Shown piece after piece: positions 19,177-28,617 of a DNA stretch of 64,000 nucleotides. Source of the DNA: Bacteriovorax sp. BAL6_X (lineage in GTDB: Bacteria > Bdellovibrionota > Bacteriovoracia > Bacteriovoracales > Bacteriovoracaceae); the NCBI RefSeq assembly GCF_000443995.1, contig NZ_AUMC01000006.1:248001-312000 (forward strand), given 5' to 3'. The translations under genes and the position numbers were made by a program. Within the stretch, counting starts at the first letter, position 1. Each line of letters starts with the position of its first letter. The notes under the pieces are model-generated. The model saw only the letters and a list, made by a program, of their open reading frames with translations, did no database searches and was not told the origin of the DNA.

Positions 19177-19381
19177 TAAAACTCCTAAGTTTTTAGTCTA
19201 TGAAATATTCATGATTTTACTGGCTTATAATAGAGGGCAAGACCATATCTTTCTAGGTGAGTCGTGTCATTTTCCCAAAGTTTTTTGTGCATTAAATGAT
19301 TAAACTTTAGAACAAAAGAGTTATCAACAATATAACGCTTACAGTCTTGAAGCTATTTCCAAACTTTCGCACAATTAAGGC

Positions 19382-20224
19382 ATGGAAAACATACTTATTA
19401 GCCCTGGTAAATTTAGATTAGACGGTGGTGCCATGTTCGGCATTATACCAAAACCATTATGGAATAAGGTTCATCCTGCGGATGATTATAACCGCATTGA
19501 CCTCGATCTCCGTCTTTGGATTATTAAGGACCAGGATCGTATCATTATTACTGATACGGGAATTGGTGATTATCACGGCGAGAAGTTTGACCAGCAATTT
19601 GATGTTCGCCAAGAACACTCTCCTCTAGTTAAGGCCCTTGCAAATAAGGGAATTAATTGTACTGACGTAACAGATCTTGTGATCTCTCACCTTCACTTCG
19701 ATCATGTTGGAGGGATGGTATATAAGGATGAGAATGGTCAATTTACACCAGTCTTTCCCAATGCCACAATTCACCTTCATAAAGATCACTGGGAATATGC
19801 ACTTAATCCAACAGTAAGAGATAGTGGCTCCTTCCATACTCAATATTTCAAAGAAACAATTGAAAATTTTGATAAGGCCGGACGCGTTCATTGGCTGAGT
19901 GGCAAAGAAGGCGAAATCTTAAAGTTAAGTGACGATAGTCTGCGCTTTAAGTGCTCTTACGGTCACACTCCACACCTTATTCATCCTTATACTAATGAAT
20001 ATATTTACTTGGCAGACCTAATTCCAACATCTAATCATGTCCACGTTCCATGGGTTATGGGCTACGATATTGCTCCAGGGCAGACAACAATGGATAAGAT
20101 CGAGTTTTTAAAGATGATTGTGGAAAAAGATCTTCGCGTAATCTTTGAACATGACCCAAAATATGCCAGTGCAAAGATTACGCAAAATGAGCGCGGTAAG
20201 TATATTCCAGTTGAACTAGAATAA
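19382..20224 (+). CDS. Metallo-beta-lactamase-fold hydrolase
   Basis: 280 residues, cytoplasmic. The zinc motif HLHFDHVGG gives His103, His105, Asp107 and His108; a later GHTPH and a DLIPT segment supply the remaining ligands, and EHDPK closes the fold. The arrangement resembles quorum-quenching lactonases and related AttM/AhlD-like MBL proteins, where the second domain carries a YLADL-type Asp. The substrate cannot be assigned. It is transcribed divergently from sucC and convergent to the GYF-domain gene with 2 nt between stops. Confidence 0.88.
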   Translation: MENILISPGKFRLDGGAMFGIIPKPLWNKVHPADDYNRIDLDLRLWIIKDQDRIIITDTGIGDYHGEKFDQQFDVRQEHSPLVKALANKGINCTDVTDLVISHLHFDHVGGMVYKDENGQFTPVFPNATIHLHKDHWEYALNPTVRDSGSFHTQYFKETIENFDKAGRVHWLSGKEGEILKLSDDSLRFKCSYGHTPHLIHPYTNEYIYLADLIPTSNHVHVPWVMGYDIAPGQTTMDKIEFLKMIVEKDLRVIFEHDPKYASAKITQNERGKYIPVELE

Positions 20225-20226
20225 AA

Positions 20227-21600
20227 TTAAAGTAGCTTTTTGATTTGCTTTTGAACTTCGTTCTTTAAAGACTGAAAGTTCACACGATCTTTATCCATGA
20301 ATCTTCTCAGATAAAGACGCTTCTTCTTATTAAGCATGCCATAACGAGAAAGTTTTTCAGTTAACTTCACGCTCCATGCACTAATATCCTTACCAAGTGA
20401 ATGAATCTCATTTTCAAGCTTTCTTTCCTTATCAGATAACTTCGTATTATTGAGGTCATAATTTGATAAAACAATACTTTGTAAGAGAGGTGCAATATTC
20501 TTAGCGTAACGCTGTTTGAACTCTTTATGAGCAAGCCATCCACTTTGTTGACTTAGAGAAAGTCGATAGTGAATCGACATTGAAGAAATGATGGCCTCCA
20601 ATGTTCTAAGCTTTTCATTAATAGCGGCAATATTCTTCTTAGAGGCTACCGTTTTCTTCTTTTCAATTTTAGTAATTCTCTCTAGATATTTTTCGCGAGT
20701 TTCTGGAACAAGGAAGACTTTCTTTTCTAAGACTTCTCGACTTGGGCCACTACCAAATTTACTTTTAATATTATCCAGTAAGCCTAAGTAGTCATAAATG
20801 AATGTGACTGCGTATGTACCGGGAATAAAATTTTGACCTTCTTCAAGAATTAGATCCTTAAACTCAATAACTCCACCCTCTCCAATATTATGGGCCTTAA
20901 CAAGAACATCACCACGGTGAAACTCATCAGGCTTTCGATGCAAGATCAACTCGACACTCACTCTCTTTTCGAAAGGAAGCTTGAGATAGAGAGTAGACAT
21001 ATCCTTATTCACAATTAAGTGAACATCATTAGAACGAACAGGCTTTTTAAACTCATTTAAAGCACTTATAGAAATATTTTTTAACTCAACCTCTTTTACC
21101 TTAGGGCCAGCTGCCATATAAAAACTAACAACGACAACAACAGCAATAATAAAGCTCGCCACTACTGTTGAGTAAATGGGAAATTTGCTAGGTATCTGCG
21201 CCTCTAATTCTGCTTCTGAATCCTTGAGATCAAATGAAGAATTTGATTCCAAGATATCCTGGTCGTATTCCTGATCAAGTTCTTCACTTAATTCTTCCTC
21301 TAAGAGAGGGGGAATATTCTCATCATTAAGCTCATCATAATCACCTGTGGACTTTACTTCGTGAATAGGAATTTCAGGAAGATCGTGCCCCTCATCTAAT
21401 ACCTTAGACTCATAATAAGACTGGGCCTCATTGCGGGCAATTTGAATGACAGCAAAGACAGGCTTCCAATTAGCAGCTCCTTTGCGCCAACAAAGTTGAT
21501 AGGATTTAATTAGACCTTTATCATAAAAGTCGATAATATCTTGAGCGTTGAATGGTCCCTTGTTTTTACCGGACTGATTAATATACCAATTTTTTTGCAT
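20227..21600 (-). CDS. GYF-domain membrane protein
   Basis: 457 residues. Residues 4-50 (WYINQSGKNKGPFNAQDI to GAANWKPVFAV) match the bacterial GYF_2 domain, a probable peptide-binding module seen at the N-terminus of membrane proteins. An acidic linker (about 70-140) leads to one membrane helix (about 146-166). The rest is exported: a beta-rich domain (about 180-290) and a Lys-rich coiled coil at the end. Its start lies only 23 bp from the divergent ureohydrolase start, so the two promoters must overlap or lie in coding DNA. The function is unknown. Confidence 0.75.
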   Translation of the reverse strand: MQKNWYINQSGKNKGPFNAQDIIDFYDKGLIKSYQLCWRKGAANWKPVFAVIQIARNEAQSYYESKVLDEGHDLPEIPIHEVKSTGDYDELNDENIPPLLEEELSEELDQEYDQDILESNSSFDLKDSEAELEAQIPSKFPIYSTVVASFIIAVVVVVSFYMAAGPKVKEVELKNISISALNEFKKPVRSNDVHLIVNKDMSTLYLKLPFEKRVSVELILHRKPDEFHRGDVLVKAHNIGEGGVIEFKDLILEEGQNFIPGTYAVTFIYDYLGLLDNIKSKFGSGPSREVLEKKVFLVPETREKYLERITKIEKKKTVASKKNIAAINEKLRTLEAIISSMSIHYRLSLSQQSGWLAHKEFKQRYAKNIAPLLQSIVLSNYDLNNTKLSDKERKLENEIHSLGKDISAWSVKLTEKLSRYGMLNKKKRLYLRRFMDKDRVNFQSLKNEVQKQIKKLL

Positions 21601-21623
21601 AGTTATACTTTAAAGGAAGTTAC

Positions 21624-22499
21624 ATGGGCTGGAAAGAAATAGATGACAATCTTAATAAAAGAAAATCACAATCCATTGTCACTCGCTTCAAAATAGATGA
21701 TTTAAAGACCCAACAAGCACTTCTTTTAAGTGAGAATGATCTCGGAGTTGTTAGAAATGGTGGGCGTCGAGGTGCTTCTCATGGGCCAAAAGTCATACTT
21801 TCACAACTTAAAAAGTTTGCCGACCATAATAATCTACAAGAGCTTGGTATCATCAGCGTCGCAAACCAAACGCAGTTAGACTTTGACAAAATGCAGGCCC
21901 AATCAATTGAGACGATAAAAAGTGTTATGGCCAAGAAGATTATTCATTTAGGGGGAGGCCATGATCATCTATACCCATTGGCGATGGGAGTTGAATTAAA
22001 GAATCCACTTCTCATTAATATTGATGCTCATCTCGATACAAGAAATGATGATGTCTATCATTCGGGTACACCTTTTCGCCAAGTCGCCAATCAAAAAGAA
22101 GTTAAGATTCTTCAAATAGGAATTCACCATTATGCCAATATTCCTGAAAATTATGAGGGCATGAAGATGGATATTATCGATACAAAGAAGCTAAAAGAGT
22201 TATCCCACACATTCAATGATATTAGCTTTATGGATGATATCTATAAAAGTCACGATGGAGATATCCTCTTTAGTATTGATGCTGATGCCATTGCCGCAAG
22301 TGACATGCAAAGTGTGAGTGCAGTTAATCACGATGGTATACCACTTGAATTTTTAAGGAAGCTTGTTTCGCAATATAAAGAGTATACTGCTAATAAAAAG
22401 CAAATTTTGGGAATTTATGAATACAATCCGATATTTGACGAGCTATCGGCAAAGGACGCGCGCGCCCTCGCCTCACTCATCTATGATTTTCTAATTTGA
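21624..22499 (+). CDS. Ureohydrolase (arginase/agmatinase/formimidoylglutamase family)
   Basis: 291 residues. The dinuclear Mn ligands are visible: GGGHDH near residue 113, NIDAHLDTR near 133 and SIDADAI near 218, where the family usually shows SxDxDxxDP. The Pro of the last motif is missing (DADAIAAS), as in several formimidoylglutamase-like members. It would release urea or formamide from a guanidino or formimidoyl substrate. AAAGGAAG lies 5 nt before the ATG. Its 3' end overlaps the convergent periplasmic protein gene by 9 nt. The exact substrate is undecided. Confidence 0.85.
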   Translation: MGWKEIDDNLNKRKSQSIVTRFKIDDLKTQQALLLSENDLGVVRNGGRRGASHGPKVILSQLKKFADHNNLQELGIISVANQTQLDFDKMQAQSIETIKSVMAKKIIHLGGGHDHLYPLAMGVELKNPLLINIDAHLDTRNDDVYHSGTPFRQVANQKEVKILQIGIHHYANIPENYEGMKMDIIDTKKLKELSHTFNDISFMDDIYKSHDGDILFSIDADAIAASDMQSVSAVNHDGIPLEFLRKLVSQYKEYTANKKQILGIYEYNPIFDELSAKDARALASLIYDFLI

Positions 22500-22922
22500 T
22501 CTTAATTCGATTGTTTTATTCAAATCAGTTTGCTGATCAATGATTTTAATGGACTTCTCTGAAATATCCCACTTTGGATTATCAACCTTCTTAGACGCCT
22601 CTTGCGCTTTATAGGCCCAAGGATAATCCCCGAGAAATTGATTTTTCTTTTTATCAAAGATAACCGCATAGTAAATATCGATTAGTTGAAAAGTACCGGC
22701 AGATCCAGAATAATAAATGATAAGCTCATAATTCTCACCTACTGATTTTGTCTCCGTGACTTTACTTTTACCAGTTCGTTTTGTGATCTTTGCCTTAAGT
22801 GTTTTTGAATCTTTCTTCTTAAGCCAGAAGTCACCTTTAATATTTACAATTGACCAGTCACTAACACCAGCGAATGCAATTGTTTGTAAAATAATTGTAG
22901 AAATTAATAGTAGCTTTTTCAT
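22491..22922 (-). CDS. Hypothetical periplasmic protein
   Basis: 143 residues with a signal peptide (MKKLLLISTIILQTIAFA). The mature part is Lys-rich and beta-stranded, with no cysteine. Its ATG overlaps the stop of the upstream SleB-like gene by one base (TAATG), so the two are translated together. No family recognised; the coupling suggests an accessory to the wall hydrolase. Confidence 0.65.
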   Translation of the reverse strand: MKKLLLISTIILQTIAFAGVSDWSIVNIKGDFWLKKKDSKTLKAKITKRTGKSKVTETKSVGENYELIIYYSGSAGTFQLIDIYYAVIFDKKKNQFLGDYPWAYKAQEASKKVDNPKWDISEKSIKIIDQQTDLNKTIELRSN

Positions 22923-24211
22923 TATGACCTAAATGGCTTTCTTACCGTCCAATGCCAATCGTCGCCATCAACGATCTTTCCATCGGTATCAATCGGTTTA
23001 TAAAAAATATGGCGTTGTCTTTTCCAACTCTTTGCAATTTTCTTGCGATCACTTGCATTGTTTTCATTATACATCGGGTTTGGTTGTCTTAAAAGATCTC
23101 CATTTACCTTCACATTTAATTCCCAATTATCTTGATTTGCTCTGAAGTTGTCTCCCCAAGCATCATTTGAAGGAAGCATCCAGTTTGCGTGGTAATGATA
23201 AACATGATCAACATCTGGCTTAGGCTTAAAATCCGCTGTTCCAAACTTCATATAAGCATCAATGGCCGTATCAAACTCCTGATTACGTCCTGGAAACATC
23301 ATCTGTCGCCAGTTGTCTTCATTGTGGTTATACATTGAGAATTGCCAAGGATCTAAAGCAATATCGAGAGCTCTTGTATCACCTTTCTTTCCAGCACGGG
23401 CCGCATCTTCATTTGAATTACGGACACGGTTATCAATAACCTTCATAATCATCATCATTTCTTCAGGATGTCTCTCCCCGCCATTTAAATCACGAACAAG
23501 AATCCCAGCCTCACCTTGAGCTGTAAATACCATCGCTGCAAAATGCTGTTCTTCTGGCCTTAGATACCTATAAAGATTTTTAAAGATTTGCCCACGGTTC
23601 GAAAGAGTCCCCTGACGAGTGATAGAATTTTGAATACTCTTCATACACTGTGCAAGCTTAGATTTTGACTCACTATCTTCTGCTGATAATGAACCGCGAT
23701 TTTCAAGAACTTCACAACCAGCTTTCCATTTTTGATTATTTGTAATGATACTTTCAGGTTCTTCAAAAATTTCACTTACATAAACAGGACGAGGCTTAGG
23801 TCTTAGACTCGTTGATACAGTACTATCTCCACAAGGTTCAACAGGTGGATTTCCAACCTCTCCAACCATACGGTTTAGACGAATATAATTATAGGCCGTT
23901 GCCATATCTAGGGCCTCTTTAAGGTATCTCTTTGTTACGTGATATGTTTTGTCGTGCTCGATACCATCAACTTCAATCTTTATTCTATAGGCCCACTTAT
24001 TTTGGCCAACAATACGAACCTTAATACTCTTATCGCTTCTCTTTTTTGGGGCATCAATACGATGGGAATAGCCAGTTTCTGTATCTAGAACATCAAATGA
24101 ACGAACAACATCAAATTGAATATCTGAAATTTCCTCATAAGAAGGATCTGACGTACCTGCATATATACTTGAAACTGCAAGGATACTTAAAAATAATATC
24201 AACTTTTTCAT
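22922..24211 (-). CDS. Exported SleB-like cell-wall hydrolase
   Basis: About 429 residues from the ATG at 24211, preceded by GGGGAAG; upstream ATGs add residues before a typical signal peptide (MKKLILFLSILAVSSIYA). The region near 235-370 fits the SleB/Hydrolase_2 lytic transglycosylase-like family: FTAQGEAG with the likely catalytic Glu, KVIDNRVRN, DPWQFSMYN and the YHYHANWMLPSNDAWG end. The N-terminal 200 residues are unassigned. A wall-cutting enzyme with an accessory protein would suit peptidoglycan remodelling in a predatory life cycle (inference). Confidence 0.7.
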   Translation of the reverse strand: MKKLILFLSILAVSSIYAGTSDPSYEEISDIQFDVVRSFDVLDTETGYSHRIDAPKKRSDKSIKVRIVGQNKWAYRIKIEVDGIEHDKTYHVTKRYLKEALDMATAYNYIRLNRMVGEVGNPPVEPCGDSTVSTSLRPKPRPVYVSEIFEEPESIITNNQKWKAGCEVLENRGSLSAEDSESKSKLAQCMKSIQNSITRQGTLSNRGQIFKNLYRYLRPEEQHFAAMVFTAQGEAGILVRDLNGGERHPEEMMMIMKVIDNRVRNSNEDAARAGKKGDTRALDIALDPWQFSMYNHNEDNWRQMMFPGRNQEFDTAIDAYMKFGTADFKPKPDVDHVYHYHANWMLPSNDAWGDNFRANQDNWELNVKVNGDLLRQPNPMYNENNASDRKKIAKSWKRQRHIFYKPIDTDGKIVDGDDWHWTVRKPFRS

Positions 24212-24320
24212 CAACTTCCCCATAAGTTTAACGCGACAATAGTTATTGTAGCACACTGCAGGAAGGTTAATAAAATATGGGCGAAATCTGCTTGTTTATA
24301 CAAATTTCGCTACCAATTAT

Positions 24321-25634
24321 TTAAGGCACTATTTTATCGAGGTCTTTTTCGTCAGTTAATCCATACTTTAAAAAGTAGACTAAATCGCTTTTTTGAGAAT
24401 TATTAAGGCGAATAAGGTGATCTTTAAGGATCGTATCTGCGGCATTTTTCTTCTTAAAGTTCATATAGTTATTAGTTTCAACAAATAACTTTCGTCCAAA
24501 ATTCTTCAAGAATGTATTCTCCACCCAAGAACTATCATAAGTATCAATAGACTTTATTCCGTTATTATAATGATCCACTACCTCTTCTAATGTCCCATAG
24601 GCTCCAGCGTGAAAGTATGGGCCAGTAAGAGCGATATTCCTAAGTGGTGGAACTCTAAACTGATAACGATCAAAGTCACGTTTAGTAATATTAAATCGAC
24701 CTTCATCATTCTTTCTAGGATCATTTTTACCTGGACCAACCTGAGGAGAGGCAACAGAGAAGAACCCGCGCCCACCCAGTAGATCACCTGAGTGGCATGA
24801 AAAACAACTACCATTTTCAAAAAAGATCACTGCTCCACGCTTTGCCTTTTGGTTAAGGGCCATACGCTCGCCTCTTAGGTACTTATCCCAACCAGTATTA
24901 TATGCAGCAAATTCATGTGTTTCAAAATGGGCCATCGCCTGTCCGAAGTGACCAATATTAAGCTCGGCCTGTGGAGTTTTAGGAAATGCTTCTTTAAAAA
25001 GCTTCTGGTACTTTGGCATGGCCAATAGTCTCTTCATGACAAGATCCCAGACAGCTTCTTCATTTGTAGCATTTGCAATATCGTTACTCCCCTTAACACC
25101 TCTCATTTCCTCATGAGAAGTAATTGGAAAAAGAGCTTGAGCAGCAAGGGCACTTCCTAAGTTTTCTGTAATATCCCAACGCTCAGGATAGTCACCGTTT
25201 AGGGCCTCAACTGGAGTTGTGTAAACGTCCCAATCTTTTCTGTAGTGAACTCTCCCATCCCAAAAAAGAAATTCGACATTCTTATCACCAAGATTATAAA
25301 GAGGCTGAGAATTTCGTGGGATTGCATGTCCACTACCAATCAAGCGCTCACCAGCTTGCCACTTCCCACCTTCACCAATTCCAACAGGAAGCTTGTCACC
25401 ACTTCCAAACTCTGGCCTATGACAATCAGCACAGCTAATATTTCGATTTCCAGAAATCTCTTTCTCATTAAAGAGCTCTTGTCCCAATTTAAAGATTTGA
25501 GGATTCTTTCCCTTAGGCTTTACAACGGCCTCTAATCTAAAGTCACTAATATAGCGTTTTAGTTTGATATCAAGTTGGTCTGCTTGCGCCGATAAAGCGG
25601 CCAAGCAAAAAGTGAGGATAAATAATGTTTTCAT
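24321..25634 (-). CDS. Di-haem cytochrome c peroxidase (MauG/CcpA family)
   Basis: 437 residues with a signal peptide (MKTLFILTFCLAALSAQA). Two c-type haem motifs, CADCH at 68-72 and CFSCH at 277-281, are spaced as in bacterial di-haem peroxidases, which reduce hydrogen peroxide in the periplasm with electrons from cytochrome c; MauG-type relatives modify proteins. PPLRNIALTGPYFHAGAYGTLEEVVDHYN is the typical C-terminal haem-domain segment. It is monocistronic and has its own clear sigma-70 promoter with an overlapping palindrome (see that entry). Confidence 0.93.
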   Translation of the reverse strand: MKTLFILTFCLAALSAQADQLDIKLKRYISDFRLEAVVKPKGKNPQIFKLGQELFNEKEISGNRNISCADCHRPEFGSGDKLPVGIGEGGKWQAGERLIGSGHAIPRNSQPLYNLGDKNVEFLFWDGRVHYRKDWDVYTTPVEALNGDYPERWDITENLGSALAAQALFPITSHEEMRGVKGSNDIANATNEEAVWDLVMKRLLAMPKYQKLFKEAFPKTPQAELNIGHFGQAMAHFETHEFAAYNTGWDKYLRGERMALNQKAKRGAVIFFENGSCFSCHSGDLLGGRGFFSVASPQVGPGKNDPRKNDEGRFNITKRDFDRYQFRVPPLRNIALTGPYFHAGAYGTLEEVVDHYNNGIKSIDTYDSSWVENTFLKNFGRKLFVETNNYMNFKKKNAADTILKDHLIRLNNSQKSDLVYFLKYGLTDEKDLDKIVP

Positions 25635-25666
25635 TTTGTGTGTGTCCCAAAAAATTAATTTTCAAA

Positions 25667-25698
25667 ATATTAGGAAAGAGTGTTTGATACGTCAAACA
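25667..25698 (-). promoter_or_regulatory. Promoter and operator of the cytochrome c peroxidase gene
   Basis: On the minus strand TTGACG (25690-25695), a 17-nt spacer and TAATAT (25667-25672) give a near-consensus sigma-70 promoter about 33-60 nt before the start codon. The -35 box lies inside an 18-bp palindrome, TGTTTGA-TACG-TCAAACA as read on the plus strand (25681-25698). A factor bound here would cover the -35 element. The TTGA...TCAA half-sites recall CRP/FNR-family boxes, but the 4-nt spacer is shorter than in DNR sites. Confidence 0.6.
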
Positions 25699-25728
25699 TT
25701 TAACTTCCTAAATCTTACACGACGCCCG

Positions 25729-26200
25729 TCAAACCCACATCAGAAAAGGTAGGATATTAAGACAATCAGTCGCACCTTTTTCGTCCACACCAGCCACACG
25801 AATGTAAAACTCCATGGTTTTCAAATCTCTCCAACCACAAATTTTCATCACAATTACAGCAAGTGTTCCTTTGCTAAGAGCTGAGTTGCAAAACAAGCTC
25901 TTAAAGCATGAAATTTAATCTTGGGAAGGCCGTTACCAATCAAGAATATCTTTGATTGATCTCCCCCCCTCCAATCGTTGAATCTTGGTAAAACAATTTT
26001 TTTATTAGATGATGACTTTAAAGAAATAATAAGCTCTTTGAGTTCTGGTAACATTGGAACATTTCGCCAATAACCAGCTTTTGTACTCTTGATCTCATTA
26101 GTTCTTTTATTAAATGATTTTGAAACACGAACAATCTCATTTTCAAAATCAACATCATCCCACCCGAGACAGAACTTTATTTTAGTAATAAATCATTACT
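25729..26200 (-). pseudogene. Tyrosine recombinase (phage-type integrase) relic
   Basis: Only the C-terminal catalytic part survives. Read on the minus strand it contains GWDDVDFENEIVRVSKSFNK, STKAGYWRNVPMLPELKEL and the HALRACFATQLLAK box with catalytic His and Arg. A frameshift near 25870 then moves the frame, after which VMKICGWRDLKTMEFYIR follows with the nucleophilic Tyr and ends at 25729. The first catalytic Arg region and the N-terminal arm-binding domain are missing. The frameshift and the truncation make it inactive. It sits at the left edge of the accessory island and probably belonged to its original mobility module. Confidence 0.85.
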
Positions 26201-26425
26201 CCACAAGGCCAAGAAGGCAGAATTTAGAGTTTACTTAATTGAACAGATAAATAATTATTTTTAAGCATGTAAGATTGAAGCGAGATTAATAGATAACAAT
26301 GTTCCTACAAAGAAGAGATACATATTGTAAGAGACAAAATCTTAAAAAGAGAGTTACCTATGCGTGCCGCAGTAAAATACTAACACAAACAAAATTATAT
26401 TTAACAGTCCAACTCCCTAACTTGA
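26201..26425. other. A+T-rich stretch without recognisable gene
   Basis: Together with the integrase relic this makes about 790 nt without an intact gene. No ORF, hairpin terminator or repeat stands out between 26201 and 26425. Confidence 0.4.
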
Positions 26426-27628
26426 TTATTTTTTAGCCTTTCCTTCTCCCCTACCTTTATTATATCTATGCAGCTCTTTTAATATCTTTTCATCACTTTC
26501 TAAGCTTTTCTCTAGCAATTCTATGATTTTCTTACTGCTATCATCACTAGCCGTATTCTGATTATTAATTGATTTTACAATTTCATTTAATGGAGGAATC
26601 ATTTCATCAGTAGAGGAACTAGATGATTCATATGTTGTGTAAATTGTCGCAAAACCAAACAATACTGTTATAAAAATAACTAAATACGTTAGTCGAACAT
26701 TTGTCTTTGACGAGGTTTGTGAATGCCGACTTGATTCTTTAGCCAAATCGCCTGAATCTTTCATTTCATTAAGCATTTCCGTGGTGACAGAAATAAAAAC
26801 ATCCATTTTTGTGGTCATAAGACTAAAGCTTTCTTTGAGTTCTTTCAATGCATCTAATCGATTATCTCTAGGTACAATTAGTTGTGGATTTTCCTTTCTT
26901 AATTCAAAACTGCTTTGATCATTTAAAATTTTATAAAATGGTGAGTTTAATACACTTTTGTTAATAGTATCATTTAATTTTGTAGCCCTAGCGACAGACT
27001 CACTTAATCCACTTAATGGTTGATAAATCTGTGCCATTTTTTGCATATGAGACATTTGATTTGCTACAGGACTCAATTTTTTGAGCATATCAGTGATTCT
27101 ATTATTTAATCCAGAAGAAAAGTGAAGTTGGCTCTTGAAACTTTCAGTTATTTTTCGTGAACTCTCTTCAATTCCTTCCTCTTCGATAACACTTAGTCGG
27201 TGAAAATAATGGAAGAGACTTTCCCCATCTTCCTTAGGGTACTCGATTTCACCATATTTAAATTCAATTGAAGTATTCCCATCTTCATCTGTTTTCTTAT
27301 CTGTAATATTCTTTCTATATAAACCTTCATTCTCTTTTAGCAATACATTAATTATTTTTTCTTTGTCTTCATAAGACATATTTGCAATATCTTCCTCTTT
27401 AACCATTTCTTCATCACCACTCTCATTTTTTTTAAATATTACAAATAGCAACAAATTTTCAACATATTCTTCAGGAGAACAATCTTTAATTTTTTTTTTT
27501 AGTTTCTTACAAAGCTCAAACATTAGACCAAAATTAAGAGGATAGATGTTTACTTCTCCAACTCCATTTAAAGATAATGCCCCAATGGGACGATTTCGAT
27601 ATAATGTTTTATCCTCTTCTATACTCAC
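26426..27628 (-). CDS. Hypothetical protein with one C-terminal membrane helix
   Basis: 400 residues from a GTG at 27628, preceded by AGGAG 5 nt upstream. The N-terminal 130 residues are acidic and globular. Residues 160-300 are helical with heptad-like Leu/Met spacing. A single membrane helix at about 312-332 (LTYLVIFITVLFGFATIYTTY) is followed by a charged tail that would be coiled coil. There is no signal peptide, so the N-terminus is probably cytoplasmic. It sits between the integrase relic and RHS debris. No family recognised; island cargo is the only inference. Confidence 0.65.
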   Translation of the reverse strand: MSIEEDKTLYRNRPIGALSLNGVGEVNIYPLNFGLMFELCKKLKKKIKDCSPEEYVENLLLFVIFKKNESGDEEMVKEEDIANMSYEDKEKIINVLLKENEGLYRKNITDKKTDEDGNTSIEFKYGEIEYPKEDGESLFHYFHRLSVIEEEGIEESSRKITESFKSQLHFSSGLNNRITDMLKKLSPVANQMSHMQKMAQIYQPLSGLSESVARATKLNDTINKSVLNSPFYKILNDQSSFELRKENPQLIVPRDNRLDALKELKESFSLMTTKMDVFISVTTEMLNEMKDSGDLAKESSRHSQTSSKTNVRLTYLVIFITVLFGFATIYTTYESSSSSTDEMIPPLNEIVKSINNQNTASDDSSKKIIELLEKSLESDEKILKELHRYNKGRGEGKAKK

Positions 27629-27919
27629 TAAAACTCCTAAATTAGACTCTAGTAAAAATCATAATTTACTAGTTATTAATAAGCTAGAAAAACAACAAAT
27701 TATTCAAAACAGGATTATATATAGCCAATACAAGAGGCTATTAAGATACTCAACCATTTTGGGGTCACGATGAGAAAAGAACTGACTTTCTCCAGTCTTC
27801 AACTTTTTTTATCTCATCCATGTCCTACCTTGCGTAGAGAAAAAGTATTTGAAGCGTATAGATATAAAGCAAATATCATTGAGCTAGAATTAATGGAGAA
27901 CAGTCTATATACTACAATT
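27629..27919. other. Intergenic, possible gene remnant
   Basis: A plus-strand frame from the ATG at 27770 (beginning MRKELTFSSLQLFLSHPC) runs into the 3' end of the opposing gene. It has no ribosome site. It could be the start of a lost gene, but nothing else supports coding. The 140 nt before it are A+T-rich without features. Confidence 0.25.
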
Positions 27920-28549
27920 TTACTTGTCCCTATATTTAAGAAAAGTCTTTGTTATTTTTTTTTCTTCGTAACGATTGTTCAATAAGAACAAGACGTTATC
28001 CGACTCAATGCAGGAATTGATATTAGTTATATCTAATCCTGTTTTATTAAAAAATATTTTTATGTCATCAATATACAAATACTTCTTGAACCTATTTTCT
28101 GGTTTAATTATCAACAACCATTTTTTATCTCCTGATAAGTAAATAATTTTATTTATATCATTTTTATAAAAATCATATTTAGAAAATAAATCTTTTACGC
28201 TATACCCATCATTCGTTGAGTTTCTTCTTAATGAAAGACACCAATGATTACACAATGCAAAAATGTAAAAAATGAATATTGAAACTATGATTAACATAAA
28301 ATGATAACCATACTCCTTATTCATAACTGTCATAATTAGGTAAAAAACGAATATTACAGAAACACATGCTAATATAGTGTGACTTATAAAATTTCTGTAT
28401 ATATACAATAGAAAATTAGTAGTGTTTCTATTTACATAACTTGTATCTATTTCCAAATTAATCTTCCCCCCGGCCCAATCAAAGTTTATATTTGGTGCAA
28501 CTGTAGTTGTAATATTACGGTTAGTTTCATTTACTGTATTTGCAAACAC
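27920..28549 (-). CDS. Orphan membrane-protein fragment (possible lost RHS/toxin tip)
   Basis: 209 residues from a GTG at 28549, but the frame stays open up to a stop at 28640-28642, adding a Gly/Ser-rich stretch (SLYGIAGGFGGAISSGINP) that looks like protein sequence. No upstream ATG or ribosome site exists, so this is most likely the truncated C-terminus of a larger protein. Two membrane helices (about 46-66 and 75-97) are followed by a basic soluble domain. Location downstream of the RHS gene on the same strand suits a displaced tip or its partner, as seen at polymorphic-toxin loci (inference). Function unknown. Confidence 0.45.
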   Translation of the reverse strand: MFANTVNETNRNITTTVAPNINFDWAGGKINLEIDTSYVNRNTTNFLLYIYRNFISHTILACVSVIFVFYLIMTVMNKEYGYHFMLIIVSIFIFYIFALCNHWCLSLRRNSTNDGYSVKDLFSKYDFYKNDINKIIYLSGDKKWLLIIKPENRFKKYLYIDDIKIFFNKTGLDITNINSCIESDNVLFLLNNRYEEKKITKTFLKYRDK

Positions 28550-28617
28550 TGAACTCGATGAGCTTGGATTTATTCCCGAGCTGATAGCACCCCCGAATCC
28601 ACCAGCAATACCATACA

